Part shown: piece by piece, positions 14,692 to 22,149 of the stretch
Layout: each line of letters begins with the position of its first letter
Position numbering within the stretch: position 1 is the stretch's first letter
NCBI GenBank assembly: GCA_020438665.1
Contig: JAGQUE010000001.1
Coordinates: forward strand, 1-22,149
Direction of reading: 5' to 3'
Origin: Nocardioidaceae bacterium
GTDB taxonomy: Bacteria; Actinomycetota; Actinomycetes; Propionibacteriales; Nocardioidaceae
Length of the DNA stretch: 22,149 nucleotides
Program-made: the position numbers and the translations under genes
The notes under the pieces: generated by a model
Database searches by the model: none
What the model was told of the DNA's origin: nothing
The model's input: the letters and a program-made list of their open reading frames with translations, nothing else

Positions 14692-16122
14692 TCCGACGAT
14701 GTCCCAGCCCAGAACCAGGGTGCGGTAGCCCGGCACGTTGCCGAGCACATCAGCGGCCGGGTCGTGGTGGGCTGCGAACTCGGTGGCGTCCGCCGCCAGC
14801 GTCCCGCCGTCGAACAACGAGCTGAGGGGATAGCCGCGCCCCTGGAGCACCAGGCGGTCCGACCCGCCGTTGCCAGGCACGGAGGGGATGCACTTCGGAT
14901 CACCTGGCGGGGTGCGATCAGCGGTGAGCGGATCGGTCCAGACGAGGCCGTCCCAGGTGCCCGTCCAGCCGTAGTGCACGGACCCGTCGGCGCCGACCTG
15001 GAGCTCGACGTCCCCTGCGGACATGGTTCCCCCACCGGGGATGGTGCCGCCGTAGTCGCACACGGTCGAGGTCAGCGTCTCGCTCCCCCCGGTGATGGCT
15101 CCCGTGTCAGCCGCATACAACGCCGTGCGGGAGCCGTCCGGGTTGACGACGAGAAGGGTGCGCACGTAGTGGGCCGTTCCCCCGTAGGCCTGGTGAAGGC
15201 TGCCGCCTGCGTCCACGAGGTCGTCGGCGGTGAACGTGATGTCGAGCTGGTCGGGAACGAAGCGGGCGGGCTTGCACAGGGCGTCGGCCATGCCCCGCAT
15301 GCCTGTCACGGAGAAGCCGAACGGGTCGGCGGCGTTGACGTCGATCGTCGTGACGACGTCCCCGGACGCGAGATTGGTGAGCGTCCAGGTGCCGCTGACA
15401 CCGGCCGCTGAGATGCTGGTGATCGAGCCGGTGATGCGATGGGTCGGCGCATATCGTCGCAGGTTCGTCAGCGACTGCCGGGCCTGGTCGCGGGTCGGCT
15501 TCGGGAAGTGCTTGGTGGTCTGGAGCTTCAGCTCCTTGACCACCTCGTCGAAACGCCCGAACTCTCGGTCCTCATAGACGCCGACGCTCTTGTGGCAGCC
15601 GACGCTCTGGACGAGGTCGGTGACCGCCATCGCGCTGGCGCCCTTGGCGAAGTACGACGCATCGGCGCCTGAACCCACGGGCGCCGCGACCTGACCGACG
15701 CTGACGCGGATCGGCTGGGGGGCTCGCCGGGCACCCCGGAAACTGTAGGTCCTGCCCGCTTTGACCGATCGCACCGTCACGGTCTGGACCGGCTTGTTGG
15801 CATGGTAGGCCGAGGTGATCACCGCATACATGCCTGGTGCGACCTTGGTCGAGAACGCGCCCTTCCTGGTGACCGTGACCGAGGTCAGCTCGGTGGTCCC
15901 GGTCAGCTTGGCGACGCGAACCGAAGGACGGAAGTAGCCGCTGAGCCTCGCGGGCGGCAGCGGGACCTTCCCCTTGAGGGTGGCCTTGGCTGCCCGAGCC
16001 GAGGGCGCTGGGGCCGCGGTGGACGGGCTCGGGGGCGCCGTGCCGAGAGCAACGACGACGGCGGCCGCGAGCATGACCCCGGCACGGCGTCGTCGGCCGT
16101 GCTCGGCGGTGCTTCGGGTCAT
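14686..16122 (-). CDS. Exported protein of unknown function with a possible CsgG/TolB-N-like domain
   Basis: This 478-residue protein has a signal peptide: basic residues 9-14, a hydrophobic core at 15-29 and a likely cleavage in the STAAPAPSA stretch. I do not recognise the family firmly. Residues about 55-130 read like a small beta-sandwich. Residues about 138-275 (VSVGQVAAP, then AMAVTDLVQSVGCHKSVGVYEDREFGRFDEVVKEL, HRITGSITSI and WTLTNLASGDVVTTIDV) follow the strand-helix-strand order of CsgG or TolB N-terminal folds. The last 200 residues are Gly- and Thr-rich with five further cysteines or so across the protein, and are unlike anything I can name. The ATG at 16122 has GGGAGG four bases upstream. 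Divergent from the small membrane protein. Confidence 0.8.
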   Translation of the reverse strand: MTRSTAEHGRRRRAGVMLAAAVVVALGTAPPSPSTAAPAPSARAAKATLKGKVPLPPARLSGYFRPSVRVAKLTGTTELTSVTVTRKGAFSTKVAPGMYAVITSAYHANKPVQTVTVRSVKAGRTYSFRGARRAPQPIRVSVGQVAAPVGSGADASYFAKGASAMAVTDLVQSVGCHKSVGVYEDREFGRFDEVVKELKLQTTKHFPKPTRDQARQSLTNLRRYAPTHRITGSITSISAAGVSGTWTLTNLASGDVVTTIDVNAADPFGFSVTGMRGMADALCKPARFVPDQLDITFTADDLVDAGGSLHQAYGGTAHYVRTLLVVNPDGSRTALYAADTGAITGGSETLTSTVCDYGGTIPGGGTMSAGDVELQVGADGSVHYGWTGTWDGLVWTDPLTADRTPPGDPKCIPSVPGNGGSDRLVLQGRGYPLSSLFDGGTLAADATEFAAHHDPAADVLGNVPGYRTLVLGWDIVGH

Positions 16123-16167
16123 CAGACCTCCCAGGCGGAAGCGGACGGGCGCCGAGTCGCAGCGCTG

Positions 16168-16173
16168 ATCCTA
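16168..16173 (-). promoter_or_regulatory. Candidate -10 box (TAGGAT) for the exported-protein gene
   Basis: TAGGAT on the minus strand fits TANNNT and would give a leader of about 38 bases carrying the GGGAGG site before the ATG at 16122. No convincing -35 is seen. Confidence 0.35.
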
Positions 16174-16190
16174 GCCAGGGGACCGATCAC

Positions 16191-16196
16191 TATCGT
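16191..16196 (+). promoter_or_regulatory. Candidate -10 box (TATCGT) for a leaderless membrane-protein transcript
   Basis: TATCGT fits TANNNT and ends exactly six bases before the GTG at 16203, the same spacing as at the sugar dehydrogenase gene. No ribosome binding site is visible. Confidence 0.4.
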
Positions 16197-16202
16197 GACC
16201 AC

Positions 16203-16607
16203 GTGCACCCCAGACCGCGGGACCTGTCCCGGGCGTTCTTCGTCATCGCCGCGCTGCTCGTCCCGTGGACGGTCTATCTGCTGCTGCGACTGCCGAGGCA
16301 CTACGACGCCCACCACTACCGGCTCAGCTGGGTGGGCTTCGATCTTGCGCTCGTCGCCGCTCTCATCGTCACCGGGATAGCACTGGCCCGCCGGAGCCCG
16401 GCCTTGTCGCGCTATGCCGCCGGCCTGAGCATCATGCTCGTCATCGACGCCTGGTTCGACGTGCTGAACGCCGGCACCACCACCGACCGCGTCATGGCCG
16501 TGGCGGCGGCGGTGTTCATCGAGCTGCCGCTGGCCTATCTGTGCTGGCAGCTCGCGAGGGCCGGTGAACACCTTCAGGGCCCTGACCGGCCGGTGACACC
16601 ACGCTGA
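16203..16607 (+). CDS. Small four-helix integral membrane protein, unknown function
   Basis: This 134-residue protein has four hydrophobic segments, at about 11-29, 43-62, 70-88 and 97-116, with basic residues (RLPRHYD, ARRSP) on the short loops and a soluble C-terminus. I do not recognise a named family and assign no function. The start is the GTG at 16203, which has no ribosome binding site but does have a TANNNT box six bases away, consistent with leaderless expression. Its stop is two bases from that of the convergent RTX-repeat gene. The continuous hydrophobic pattern, the codon bias and the promoter-like box make it a real gene rather than a chance open frame. Confidence 0.72.
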   Translation: MHPRPRDLSRAFFVIAALLVPWTVYLLLRLPRHYDAHHYRLSWVGFDLALVAALIVTGIALARRSPALSRYAAGLSIMLVIDAWFDVLNAGTTTDRVMAVAAAVFIELPLAYLCWQLARAGEHLQGPDRPVTPR

Positions 16608-16609
16608 GG

Positions 16610-17410
16610 TCAGCCGACCCGCTCGCACCGCCGGACACGATCGGCGCCGTCGGCATAGGCCTTGTCCGTGCCAGGGCCGCAGAAGATGGCGTCCGCCCCG
16701 GGGCCGCCGTGGATGACGTCGGCCTGGTCCATGCCGAGCAGCTGGTCCGCGCCGGGGCCGCCATGGATCTGGTCATCGGCCGTGCCACCCCGGATCCAGT
16801 CGTTGCCGGCGCCGCCCCAGATGCGGTCCAGGCCCTGCGCCCCGTTGACGAAGTCGGCACCAGCGCCGCCCCGCACCCTGTCGCGCCCCCGGTCGGCCAG
16901 CACCCAGAGCCGATACTTGGACGCCAGCCGGGACCCGTCCACCCGGTCGGCACCGAGCCGTGGCCACACCTCCAGGAACATCCTGGTGCCTCCCGCGAAC
17001 GCGGCCGGAATGCGGCACCATGCGCCGATCCCCGGCGACACCGAGCGCTTGGTGCAGGTGCTCGGCAGGTCACGCCAGCGTCGCGTGCCGGTGTCGCGAT
17101 AGAGCAGGCCGCCCCGGGACGGCGAGATCGTCAGCCGGCTGTTCTGCTGGCCCGACACATAGCGGTAGCCCCATCGGGTGCGGACGATGCGTGACTGGTT
17201 CTTGAGCGGCATGACGCGACCGAACGCGGGAGTGATCTCCGTGCGCGGGTGGCCGCCTTTCGGTCCGCCGTACGCCGCCGGCTCGGCCGCACTCCCACCC
17301 GCATGCCGTGGCCGGGCTTGTCCTGGACTGGCCTCGGCAGGGCCGGGCCCCACGGTGAGGATGGCCGGGGCGATGAGCAGAACGAGCGCGCGGACGACTC
17401 GCGGCGACAC
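16610..17410 (-). CDS. Secreted RTX-type calcium-binding repeat protein
   Basis: This 266-residue protein begins with a signal peptide (basic start, hydrophobic 7-20, likely cleavage after AEA near 27). A middle part of about 60-165 holds a disulfide-capable pair (C119, C132) and no recognised enzyme motif. From about 175 to 246 come roughly eight nonapeptide-like repeats of the GGxGxD type (for example GGAGADFVN, GGAGNDWIR, GGPGADQLL), which bind calcium in a parallel beta-roll once outside the cell. The end RCERVG adds a cysteine that may pair with C244. The start is the GTG at 17410, because GGAGG lies five bases upstream; a longer in-frame start at 17503 would add an unlikely basic leader before the signal peptide. 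Its role is unknown. Confidence 0.82.
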   Translation of the reverse strand: MSPRVVRALVLLIAPAILTVGPGPAEASPGQARPRHAGGSAAEPAAYGGPKGGHPRTEITPAFGRVMPLKNQSRIVRTRWGYRYVSGQQNSRLTISPSRGGLLYRDTGTRRWRDLPSTCTKRSVSPGIGAWCRIPAAFAGGTRMFLEVWPRLGADRVDGSRLASKYRLWVLADRGRDRVRGGAGADFVNGAQGLDRIWGGAGNDWIRGGTADDQIHGGPGADQLLGMDQADVIHGGPGADAIFCGPGTDKAYADGADRVRRCERVG

Positions 17411-17558
17411 GACAACCTCCAGGGGACGCGGGCAACAACGCCGTCCCGACCCCCGACCCGGGACGCTTCCGGCCGTCCCAGTACCCCCTGCCGGGGAGCT
17501 CACACCTCACCACGGGCAGACGTCGCGACCCAGGCGCTGTCCGGTCGGGGTCCGCCGC

Positions 17559-18611
17559 CTAGGCAGAGACCGCCGCGAGGCTCGAGGTCACCGCCGCCAT
17601 CGCCGGGATGACGGTGGCGCCGGTGGCGGGCGCGAGCCAGACGGTGGCGCCCTCTGCCAGGTCGAGCGCCCGGGCGTGCGACCGGGTCAGCACGACGTTG
17701 ACCTCGCTGCCCTCCACCGTGAGCACCTGGAGCCGGATCTCGAAGCCGACCCGGAGCATGCGCGAGACCGTCCCCTCGACGGCTCCGGCGACCGTGGGCG
17801 CCATGGCGACGTCGATGTCGTGGGGGCGCAGGCTCGCCCCGTTGAGCCGGGTGACGTCGCCGAGGAAGCCCATGACGAACGGGTTGGCCGGCTCGTCATA
17901 GAGCTGGTCCGGCGTGCCGACCTGTTCGACGCGGCCCTCGTTGATGACCACGATGCCGTCGGCGACCTCCATGGCCTCCTCCTGGTCGTGGGTGACGAAG
18001 ACGGTCGTCACGTGCACCTCGTCGTGCAGCCGCCGCAGCCACTCCCGCAGCTCTTTGCGCACCTTGGCGTCCAGCGCACCGAACGGCTCGTCCAGGAGCA
18101 GCACCGACGGCTCCACGGCCAGCGCCCGGGCCAGCGCCATCCGCTGGCGCTGGCCGCCGGACAGCTGGGCCGGATAGCGGTCGGCGAACTGGGACAGGTG
18201 CACGAGGTCGAGCAGCTCGCCCACCCGCTGCTCGATCCGGGAGCTCTTGGTACGGCGCGCGACCGGGCTCCATCGGGGGTGTCCGGGGGCGAAGCCCCCG
18301 GATGGCCGGATCTCGAGGCCGAACGCGATGTTCTTGGCCACGGTCATGTGCTTGAACACCGCGTAGTGCTGGAAGACGAAGCCCACGTTGCGCTTCTGGG
18401 GGGGCAGGCGGGTCGCGTTGGTGCCCTCGATGGAGACCGAGCCTTCGTCGGCCTGGTCGAGCCCGGCGATGATGCGCAGCAAGGTCGACTTGCCGCCACC
18501 GGACGGACCGAGCAGGGCGGTCAGCTCGCCGCTCGGCAACGACACGTTGACGTTGTCGAGCGCCACGAAGTCACCGAAGCGCTTGGTAACGCCACTGATC
18601 TCGATGCTCAT
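17559..18611 (-). CDS. cysA: Sulfate/thiosulfate ABC transporter ATP-binding protein
   Basis: This 350-residue ATPase powers the CysTW channel. It has Walker [10 protein letters not shown] at 35-43, Q-loop Q81, signature LSGGQ at 150-154, Walker B LLLDEP at 171-176 and the switch histidine H208, followed by a TOBE-like C-terminal domain. NIAFGL at 94-99 and the [22 protein letters not shown] stretch match CysA closely. Between NIAFGL and the helix that begins near 124 there are about 13 extra residues compared with E. coli CysA, encoded by a perfect palindrome. Its ATG overlaps the cysW stop as ATGA (18608-18611). It ends the operon; the 148 bases to the next gene hold no convincing terminator. 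Confidence 0.95.
   Translation of the reverse strand: MSIEISGVTKRFGDFVALDNVNVSLPSGELTALLGPSGGGKSTLLRIIAGLDQADEGSVSIEGTNATRLPPQKRNVGFVFQHYAVFKHMTVAKNIAFGLEIRPSGGFAPGHPRWSPVARRTKSSRIEQRVGELLDLVHLSQFADRYPAQLSGGQRQRMALARALAVEPSVLLLDEPFGALDAKVRKELREWLRRLHDEVHVTTVFVTHDQEEAMEVADGIVVINEGRVEQVGTPDQLYDEPANPFVMGFLGDVTRLNGASLRPHDIDVAMAPTVAGAVEGTVSRMLRVGFEIRLQVLTVEGSEVNVVLTRSHARALDLAEGATVWLAPATGATVIPAMAAVTSSLAAVSA
18270..18305. repeat. Palindromic repeat element inside cysA
   Basis: The core at 18283-18301, CCGGGGGCGAAGCCCCCGG, has 8-base perfect arms around a 3-base loop. Outer arms CCATC (18270-18274) and GATGG (18301-18305) extend the symmetry. It is read in frame as residues about 103-114 of CysA, rich in Gly and Pro, where the family normally has no such segment. 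It looks like a small dispersed palindrome inserted in frame, but other genome copies cannot be checked here. Confidence 0.6.
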
Positions 18612-19420
18612 GAGACTGGCTCCTTGGGTCGGAGCAGCGACACGATCACGATGCAGAGCACCGAGGCCGCCGCGAGGATGAACGAGGTGGCATAGGCCGC
18701 ACCGGGGTCGAAGTTCTGGTACTTCTGCTCCACGATGAGCGTCGCCGTCTGCGTGCGGCCGGTGATGTTGCCGCTGACGATCTTGACCGCCCCGAACTCA
18801 CCGAGGGAGCGGGCGAGGGAGAGGACGACGCCATAGACGACGGCCCACGTGATGCTGGGCAGGGTGATCCGCCAGAACGTCTGGCGGCCCGAGGCACCGA
18901 GGCTGCGGGCCGCCTGCTCCTGGTCGTCACCGATCTCGGTGAGCACAGGGACGACTTCGCGGATGACCAACGGGAGGGCCACGAAGCAGGTCGCCATGAT
19001 CATGCCCGGGGCCGCGAAGATCACCTGGAAGCCGGCTCCCTCGAGCGTGGGGCCGAACCAGCCGGTCCGGCCGTTGTAGACCAAGAGCAGGGCCAGGCCC
19101 ACGACCACCGGCGACACCGAGAGCGGGACGTCGATGAGTGCCGACAGCAGCCGTTTGCCGGGGAACTCGTAGCGCACCAGCAGGATCGAGATCGTCACCC
19201 CGAAGACCAGGTTGATCACGACCGCCCAGAACGCCACCCCCAGGGTCAGCCGAAGGGCGTTGGTGACGGTCGGCTCGCTGAGCGAGTCGAGGATGGCCGA
19301 CAGGCCGGGCCGCAGGGTCTCGCGGACGACCAGGGAGACCGGCCACAGCACCAGCATGACGACATAGCCGACCGCGAGGATGCGGAAGACCCAGCGCACG
19401 GACCGAGACAGCTCAACCAC
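18608..19420 (-). CDS. cysW: Sulfate/thiosulfate ABC transporter permease CysW
   Basis: This 270-residue inner-membrane protein has six hydrophobic segments, the first at about 12-31. The cytoplasmic EAA loop reads [21 protein letters not shown] near 170-190, which docks onto the ATPase. Segments such as [28 protein letters not shown] and [14 protein letters not shown] are diagnostic of CysW. It forms the channel with CysT. The GTG at 19420 lies eight bases inside cysT, so translation is coupled. The 4-base ATGA overlap with cysA follows. Length is usual for the family. Confidence 0.95.
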   Translation of the reverse strand: MVELSRSVRWVFRILAVGYVVMLVLWPVSLVVRETLRPGLSAILDSLSEPTVTNALRLTLGVAFWAVVINLVFGVTISILLVRYEFPGKRLLSALIDVPLSVSPVVVGLALLLVYNGRTGWFGPTLEGAGFQVIFAAPGMIMATCFVALPLVIREVVPVLTEIGDDQEQAARSLGASGRQTFWRITLPSITWAVVYGVVLSLARSLGEFGAVKIVSGNITGRTQTATLIVEQKYQNFDPGAAYATSFILAAASVLCIVIVSLLRPKEPVS

Positions 19421-20270
19421 GACGGGCCACCCGTCGCTGCAGCAGGTCGAGGCCGACGATGACCGCCAGGGCGACCCCGAGCATCACCGTCGCCAGGCTG
19501 GCGGCGGCCGCCGGGTTGCCACCCTCCACGAAGGAGAGCACCCGCACCGACACGACCTCGGTCTGGAACGGCAGGTTGCCCGACAGCAGCACCAGCGAGC
19601 CGTACTCGGCGATGGCCCGCGCGAACGACAGCGCCGACCCGGCCGCGATCGCCGGCGCCAGCGACGGCAGGATCAGCCGCCGAAGGATGGTCGACCGGCG
19701 CGCGCCGAGGGAGGCGGCCGCCTCCTCGACGTCGTGGTCGAGCTCCTCCAGCACCGGCTGGACCGTGCGCACGACGAACGGCAGCGTCACGAAGGCCAGC
19801 GCCAGGGTGACCGCGTTGCGGCTGTTGGCCCAGTCGAGGCCGACCGGACTGCGGGGACCATAGAGCGAGAGCAGCACGAGCCCGGCGACGATGGTCGGGA
19901 GCGCGAACGGGATGTCGATGACGACGTCGAGGATGCGCTTGCCCCAGAACCGGTCGCGGACCAGGACCCACGCGATGATCGTCCCCATGACCGCGTTGTT
20001 CGCGGTCACCACCAACGCCTGACCCACGGTCAGCCGGATCGCGGCCAGCGTCTGCGGGTTGGTCAACGTGGCGAAGTAGTCGGACCAGCCGCCGCCCGCA
20101 GCGGTCACGACGAGCGCGGCCAACGGGATGAGCACGAGCAGGCTGAACCAGGTGACCGCGATCCCGAGGCTCAGCGTCGAGGTCGGCGTCAGCGTGCTGG
20201 TCAGCACAGGCCGGTGCCGGCGCGCCCCCTCGCGGCGCGCCGGTCCGGTCTCGGGGAGGACGGCTGTCAC
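19413..20270 (-). CDS. cysT: Sulfate/thiosulfate ABC transporter permease CysT (CysU)
   Basis: This 285-residue inner-membrane protein has a hydrophilic lead of about 30 residues and then six hydrophobic segments. The EAA loop reads EEAAASLGARRSTILRRLILP, and DVVIDIPFALPTIVAGLVLLSLYG and AEYGSLVLLSGNLPFQTE are characteristic of CysT. It pairs with CysW to form the sulfate channel. The GTG at 20270 overlaps the binding-protein stop as GTGA (20267-20270), and the gene overlaps cysW by eight bases. Gene order sbp-cysT-cysW-cysA is the standard one. Confidence 0.95.
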   Translation of the reverse strand: MTAVLPETGPARREGARRHRPVLTSTLTPTSTLSLGIAVTWFSLLVLIPLAALVVTAAGGGWSDYFATLTNPQTLAAIRLTVGQALVVTANNAVMGTIIAWVLVRDRFWGKRILDVVIDIPFALPTIVAGLVLLSLYGPRSPVGLDWANSRNAVTLALAFVTLPFVVRTVQPVLEELDHDVEEAAASLGARRSTILRRLILPSLAPAIAAGSALSFARAIAEYGSLVLLSGNLPFQTEVVSVRVLSFVEGGNPAAAASLATVMLGVALAVIVGLDLLQRRVARRG

Positions 20271-21295
20271 TCGAGGGTCCCCGTCTCCTGCTGCAGCAGG
20301 GTGATGACGCCGTTGTCCTCGTCGAAGAACGTGGTGTTGGCGGTCGCCCAGCCCCCGAAGTCGTCGTCGATCGTGTAGAGGCTGGTCGGCTGCGGGAACG
20401 GGTTGGCCGGGTCGTTGGCGCCGACGACCTCGGGCAGCGTCACGCCGTCGATCACGGGACGGAAGCCGGACTCGGCATAGTCCGCCTGGCCCTCGGCACT
20501 GGTCATCAGGGCCAGCAGGTCGGCGGCCCTGGGGTCGGCGTCCTCGAGGACGGCGGCCGGGTTCTGGATGAGCAGGGTGTCGTCCGGGACGACATAGTCG
20601 ACATCGGCGCCGTTGGCGCGGGCGATGATGGCCTCGTTCTCATAGGACAGCAGCACGTCGCCATTGCCCTCGGTGAACGCCGTGGTGGCGTCACGAGCGG
20701 ACGACGGCAGCGCGATGGTGTTGCCCAACAGCCTCGCGACATAGGCCTTGGCCTCGTCCTCGCTGCCACCCGCGCCGGTGATGTGCGCCCAGGCGGCCAG
20801 GATGTTCCACTTCGCCGATCCCGACGACGCCGGGTTGGGCGTGATGATCTCGACGCCGGGCTTGACCAGGTCGTCCCACCCCTGGATCCCCTGGGGGTTG
20901 CCGGGGCGCACCACCATGACGACGACCGACGAGGTCGCGATGCCCTGGGTCGCGTTGTCCTTCCAGCTTGCGTCGACCTGGCCCGAGTCCACCAGGCGCT
21001 GCATGTCCGGCTCGAGGGAGAGGTGCACGAGGTCGGCGTCGAGCCCGCCCTCGACCGCCCGGCTCTGGTCGCCGGAGGCGCCGTAGGACGTGGCGATGGT
21101 GACGTCCTTGCCTGCGTCGGTCTCCTCGAAGTCCGCGAGGACCGGCTCGTTCGCCGCCTCCAGGACCGAGAACCCGACGACGCTCAGATCGGCGCCCCCG
21201 GAACCGTCACCTGAGCCACCCGAGGTGGAGGCACAGCCGGTGACGGCGAGGAGGCCGGCGAGTGCCAGAACAGCCGCGAGGGAGCGAGCTCGCAT
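20267..21295 (-). CDS. sbp: Sulfate/thiosulfate-binding lipoprotein
   Basis: This 342-residue protein captures sulfate or thiosulfate outside the membrane and delivers it to CysTW. A lipoprotein signal is clear: MRARSLAAVLALAGLLAVTGC with lipobox VTGC and lipidated C21, then a Ser/Gly linker. The mature part shows FSVLEAANEPVLADFE, SYGASGDQSRAV and TPNPASSGSAKWNILAAWA, typical of the Sbp/CysP family. The start is set at the ATG at 21295, because GGAAGGAA lies six bases upstream; the in-frame ATG at 21310 has no such site and would put the ribosome binding site inside the gene. It is the first gene of the operon. The A+T-rich region upstream probably carries its promoter and a sulfur-responsive control site. 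Confidence 0.95.
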   Translation of the reverse strand: MRARSLAAVLALAGLLAVTGCASTSGGSGDGSGGADLSVVGFSVLEAANEPVLADFEETDAGKDVTIATSYGASGDQSRAVEGGLDADLVHLSLEPDMQRLVDSGQVDASWKDNATQGIATSSVVVMVVRPGNPQGIQGWDDLVKPGVEIITPNPASSGSAKWNILAAWAHITGAGGSEDEAKAYVARLLGNTIALPSSARDATTAFTEGNGDVLLSYENEAIIARANGADVDYVVPDDTLLIQNPAAVLEDADPRAADLLALMTSAEGQADYAESGFRPVIDGVTLPEVVGANDPANPFPQPTSLYTIDDDFGGWATANTTFFDEDNGVITLLQQETGTLE

Positions 21296-21317
21296 GAGGG
21301 TTCCTTCCATCCGTTTG

Positions 21318-21349
21318 GTCTATTTTCTCTACTTGTTTACTAGACTTTA
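21318..21349 (-). promoter_or_regulatory. A+T-rich promoter/operator candidate for the sulfate operon
   Basis: Bases 21301-21360 are only about one-third G+C, against about two-thirds or more around them. On the minus strand, TAAAGT (21349-21344) fits a -10 box and gives a leader of about 40 bases to the sbp start. Inverted arms GTCTA and TAGAC (21318-21322, 21341-21345) are separated by 18 bases just downstream of it, in a position where a repressor would block transcription. The regulator is unknown. Confidence 0.45.
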
Positions 21350-21366
21350 TTCTCTTAGGCCTTGCG

Positions 21367-21400
21367 GCGCATCCCTTGCGCACCGTGACCTCGCTCACGG
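21367..21400. repeat. Two short inverted repeats in the sbp-korA divergent gap
   Basis: GCGCA-N5-TGCGC (21367-21381) and CCGTGA-N6-TCACGG (21383-21400) lie side by side upstream of the A+T-rich promoter region. They may be regulator sites for either divergent gene. They resemble no riboswitch I know. The rest of 21401-21529 shows only a TATCGT box at 21466-21471 that could serve korA. Confidence 0.4.
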
Positions 21401-21529
21401 CGGTCGCCCCGGGGGAAGCCGGATCCAGCCCGCGACGTTGATCCCTCAACCACCGAAGAGACGGCTATCGTTGACCGTTGCCATCAAGACGGGCTCGTCA
21501 CGGAGACCGTGGAAGGAAGCAGACGCGTC

Positions 21530-22149
21530 GTGACCAAGCAGGTCCACCAACTCGACCGCGTGATCATCAGGTTCGCCGGAGACTCCGGCGACGGGATGCA
21601 GCTCACCGGGGACCGGTTCACCCATCAGTCGGCGGCCTTCGGCAACGACCTGTCGACGCTGCCCAACTTCCCCGCCGAGATCCGAGCGCCCCAGGGCACC
21701 CTGCCCGGTGTCTCGTCGTTCCAGGTCCACTTCGCCGACCACGACATCCTGACGCCCGGCGACGCCCCCAACGTGCTCGTGGCGATGAACCCCGCCGCGC
21801 TGCGAGCCAATCTCAAGGACCTGCCCAAGGGCGCGACGATCATCGTCGACACCGCCGATTTCTCCGGACGCAACCTGACCAAGGCCGGCTATGACGCCAA
21901 CCCGCTCGCCGACGACTCGCTGAGCGACTACATCGTCCACGACCTCGACCTGACCGGCATGACCGTGGAAGCGGTCAAGGAGTTCGGGCTCACCCGCAAG
22001 GACGCCTCCCGGGCCAAGAACATGTTCGCGCTGGGCCTGGTCTCGTGGATGTACGGTCGGCCGGTCGAGTCGACGCTCGACTTCCTGGCGACCCGGTTCG
22101 CCCGGTTCCCCGACATCCGGGACGCCAACATCGCCGCGTTCAAGGCGGG
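21530..22149 (+). CDS. korA: 2-oxoacid:ferredoxin oxidoreductase subunit alpha (KorA-like), partial
   Basis: These are the first 206 residues of a KorA-type subunit in which the gamma domain is fused to the N-terminus. RVIIRFAGDSGDGMQLTGDRFT, LPNFPAEIRAPQGTLPGVSSFQ and LVAMNPAAL are hallmarks of the 2-oxoglutarate:ferredoxin oxidoreductase group. With KorB it would convert 2-oxoglutarate and CoA to succinyl-CoA and reduce ferredoxin. The GTG at 21530 is chosen by family alignment, with GGAAGGAAG at 21511-21519. An in-frame GTG at 21509 would add seven residues. The gene continues past the window edge, with korB expected next. It is divergent from the sulfate operon across 234 bases. Confidence 0.92.
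   Translation, partial: MTKQVHQLDRVIIRFAGDSGDGMQLTGDRFTHQSAAFGNDLSTLPNFPAEIRAPQGTLPGVSSFQVHFADHDILTPGDAPNVLVAMNPAALRANLKDLPKGATIIVDTADFSGRNLTKAGYDANPLADDSLSDYIVHDLDLTGMTVEAVKEFGLTRKDASRAKNMFALGLVSWMYGRPVESTLDFLATRFARFPDIRDANIAAFKA

Noticed and set aside
21401..21529. Riboswitch (SAM-type) upstream of the sulfate operon
   Set aside because: The hairpins present do not match the conserved cores of SAM riboswitches I know, and most lie upstream of the likely transcription start.
21478..21894. TTG-started frame six bases after a TATCGT box near korA
   Set aside because: The spacing resembles a leaderless start, but the frame overlaps korA out of phase and has Arg-rich shadow composition. The box more likely serves korA itself.
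1..22149. Mobile elements, CRISPR arrays, toxin-antitoxin or defence genes
   Set aside because: I looked for transposase motifs, regularly spaced direct repeats, small paired genes and nuclease or helicase motifs and found none.

Overview
The window reads as chromosomal DNA from a high-G+C actinobacterium, most likely of the Nocardioidaceae/Intrasporangiaceae type. This rests on strong G/C bias at third codon positions, frequent GTG starts, TANNNT-type -10 boxes, a YajQ gene beside tRNA-Tyr, and a KorA-type 2-oxoacid:ferredoxin oxidoreductase subunit. I cannot fix the genus from sequence alone. Genes are tightly packed on both strands. I see no insertion sequence, prophage, CRISPR array or defence island.

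Region 1 (1-9205) is oxidative carbon metabolism. The start of a lactate-utilisation (Fe-S) protein, LutA, runs off the left edge. A zinc alcohol dehydrogenase lies divergent to it. A leftward three-gene unit follows: a fused GlcD/GlcF-type D-2-hydroxyacid (D-lactate-like) dehydrogenase, a thiamine-diphosphate enzyme of the pyruvate oxidase/acetolactate synthase family, and an enolase-superfamily acid-sugar dehydratase-like enzyme. A secreted PQQ-type sugar dehydrogenase is divergent from that unit. Taken together this looks like a hydroxyacid-to-pyruvate-to-acetate block with several membrane- or quinone-linked oxidations; the pathway is inferred.

Region 2 (9198-12466) is a self-contained cassette: a BetI-like TetR regulator, two operator-like repeats carrying TAGAAT-N3-ATTCTA, an NCS1 nucleobase/cation permease, and a ureohydrolase (agmatinase family) with a histidine-rich tail, coupled to the permease by an ATGA overlap. 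The simplest reading is inducible uptake and hydrolysis of an unidentified guanidino or ureido compound. This is the best candidate in the window for an undescribed system.

Region 3 (12530-17410) holds mostly exported or uncharacterised proteins: a membrane-anchored DUF4185-like protein, tRNA-Tyr with a terminator, YajQ, an exported 478-residue protein with a possible CsgG-like middle, a small four-helix membrane protein and a secreted RTX-repeat protein.

Region 4 (17559-21295) is a complete sulfate/thiosulfate ABC transporter operon, sbp-cysT-cysW-cysA, whose four genes all overlap end to start. cysA carries an in-frame palindromic insertion. An unusually A+T-rich promoter region precedes sbp. 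The window ends inside korA on the plus strand.
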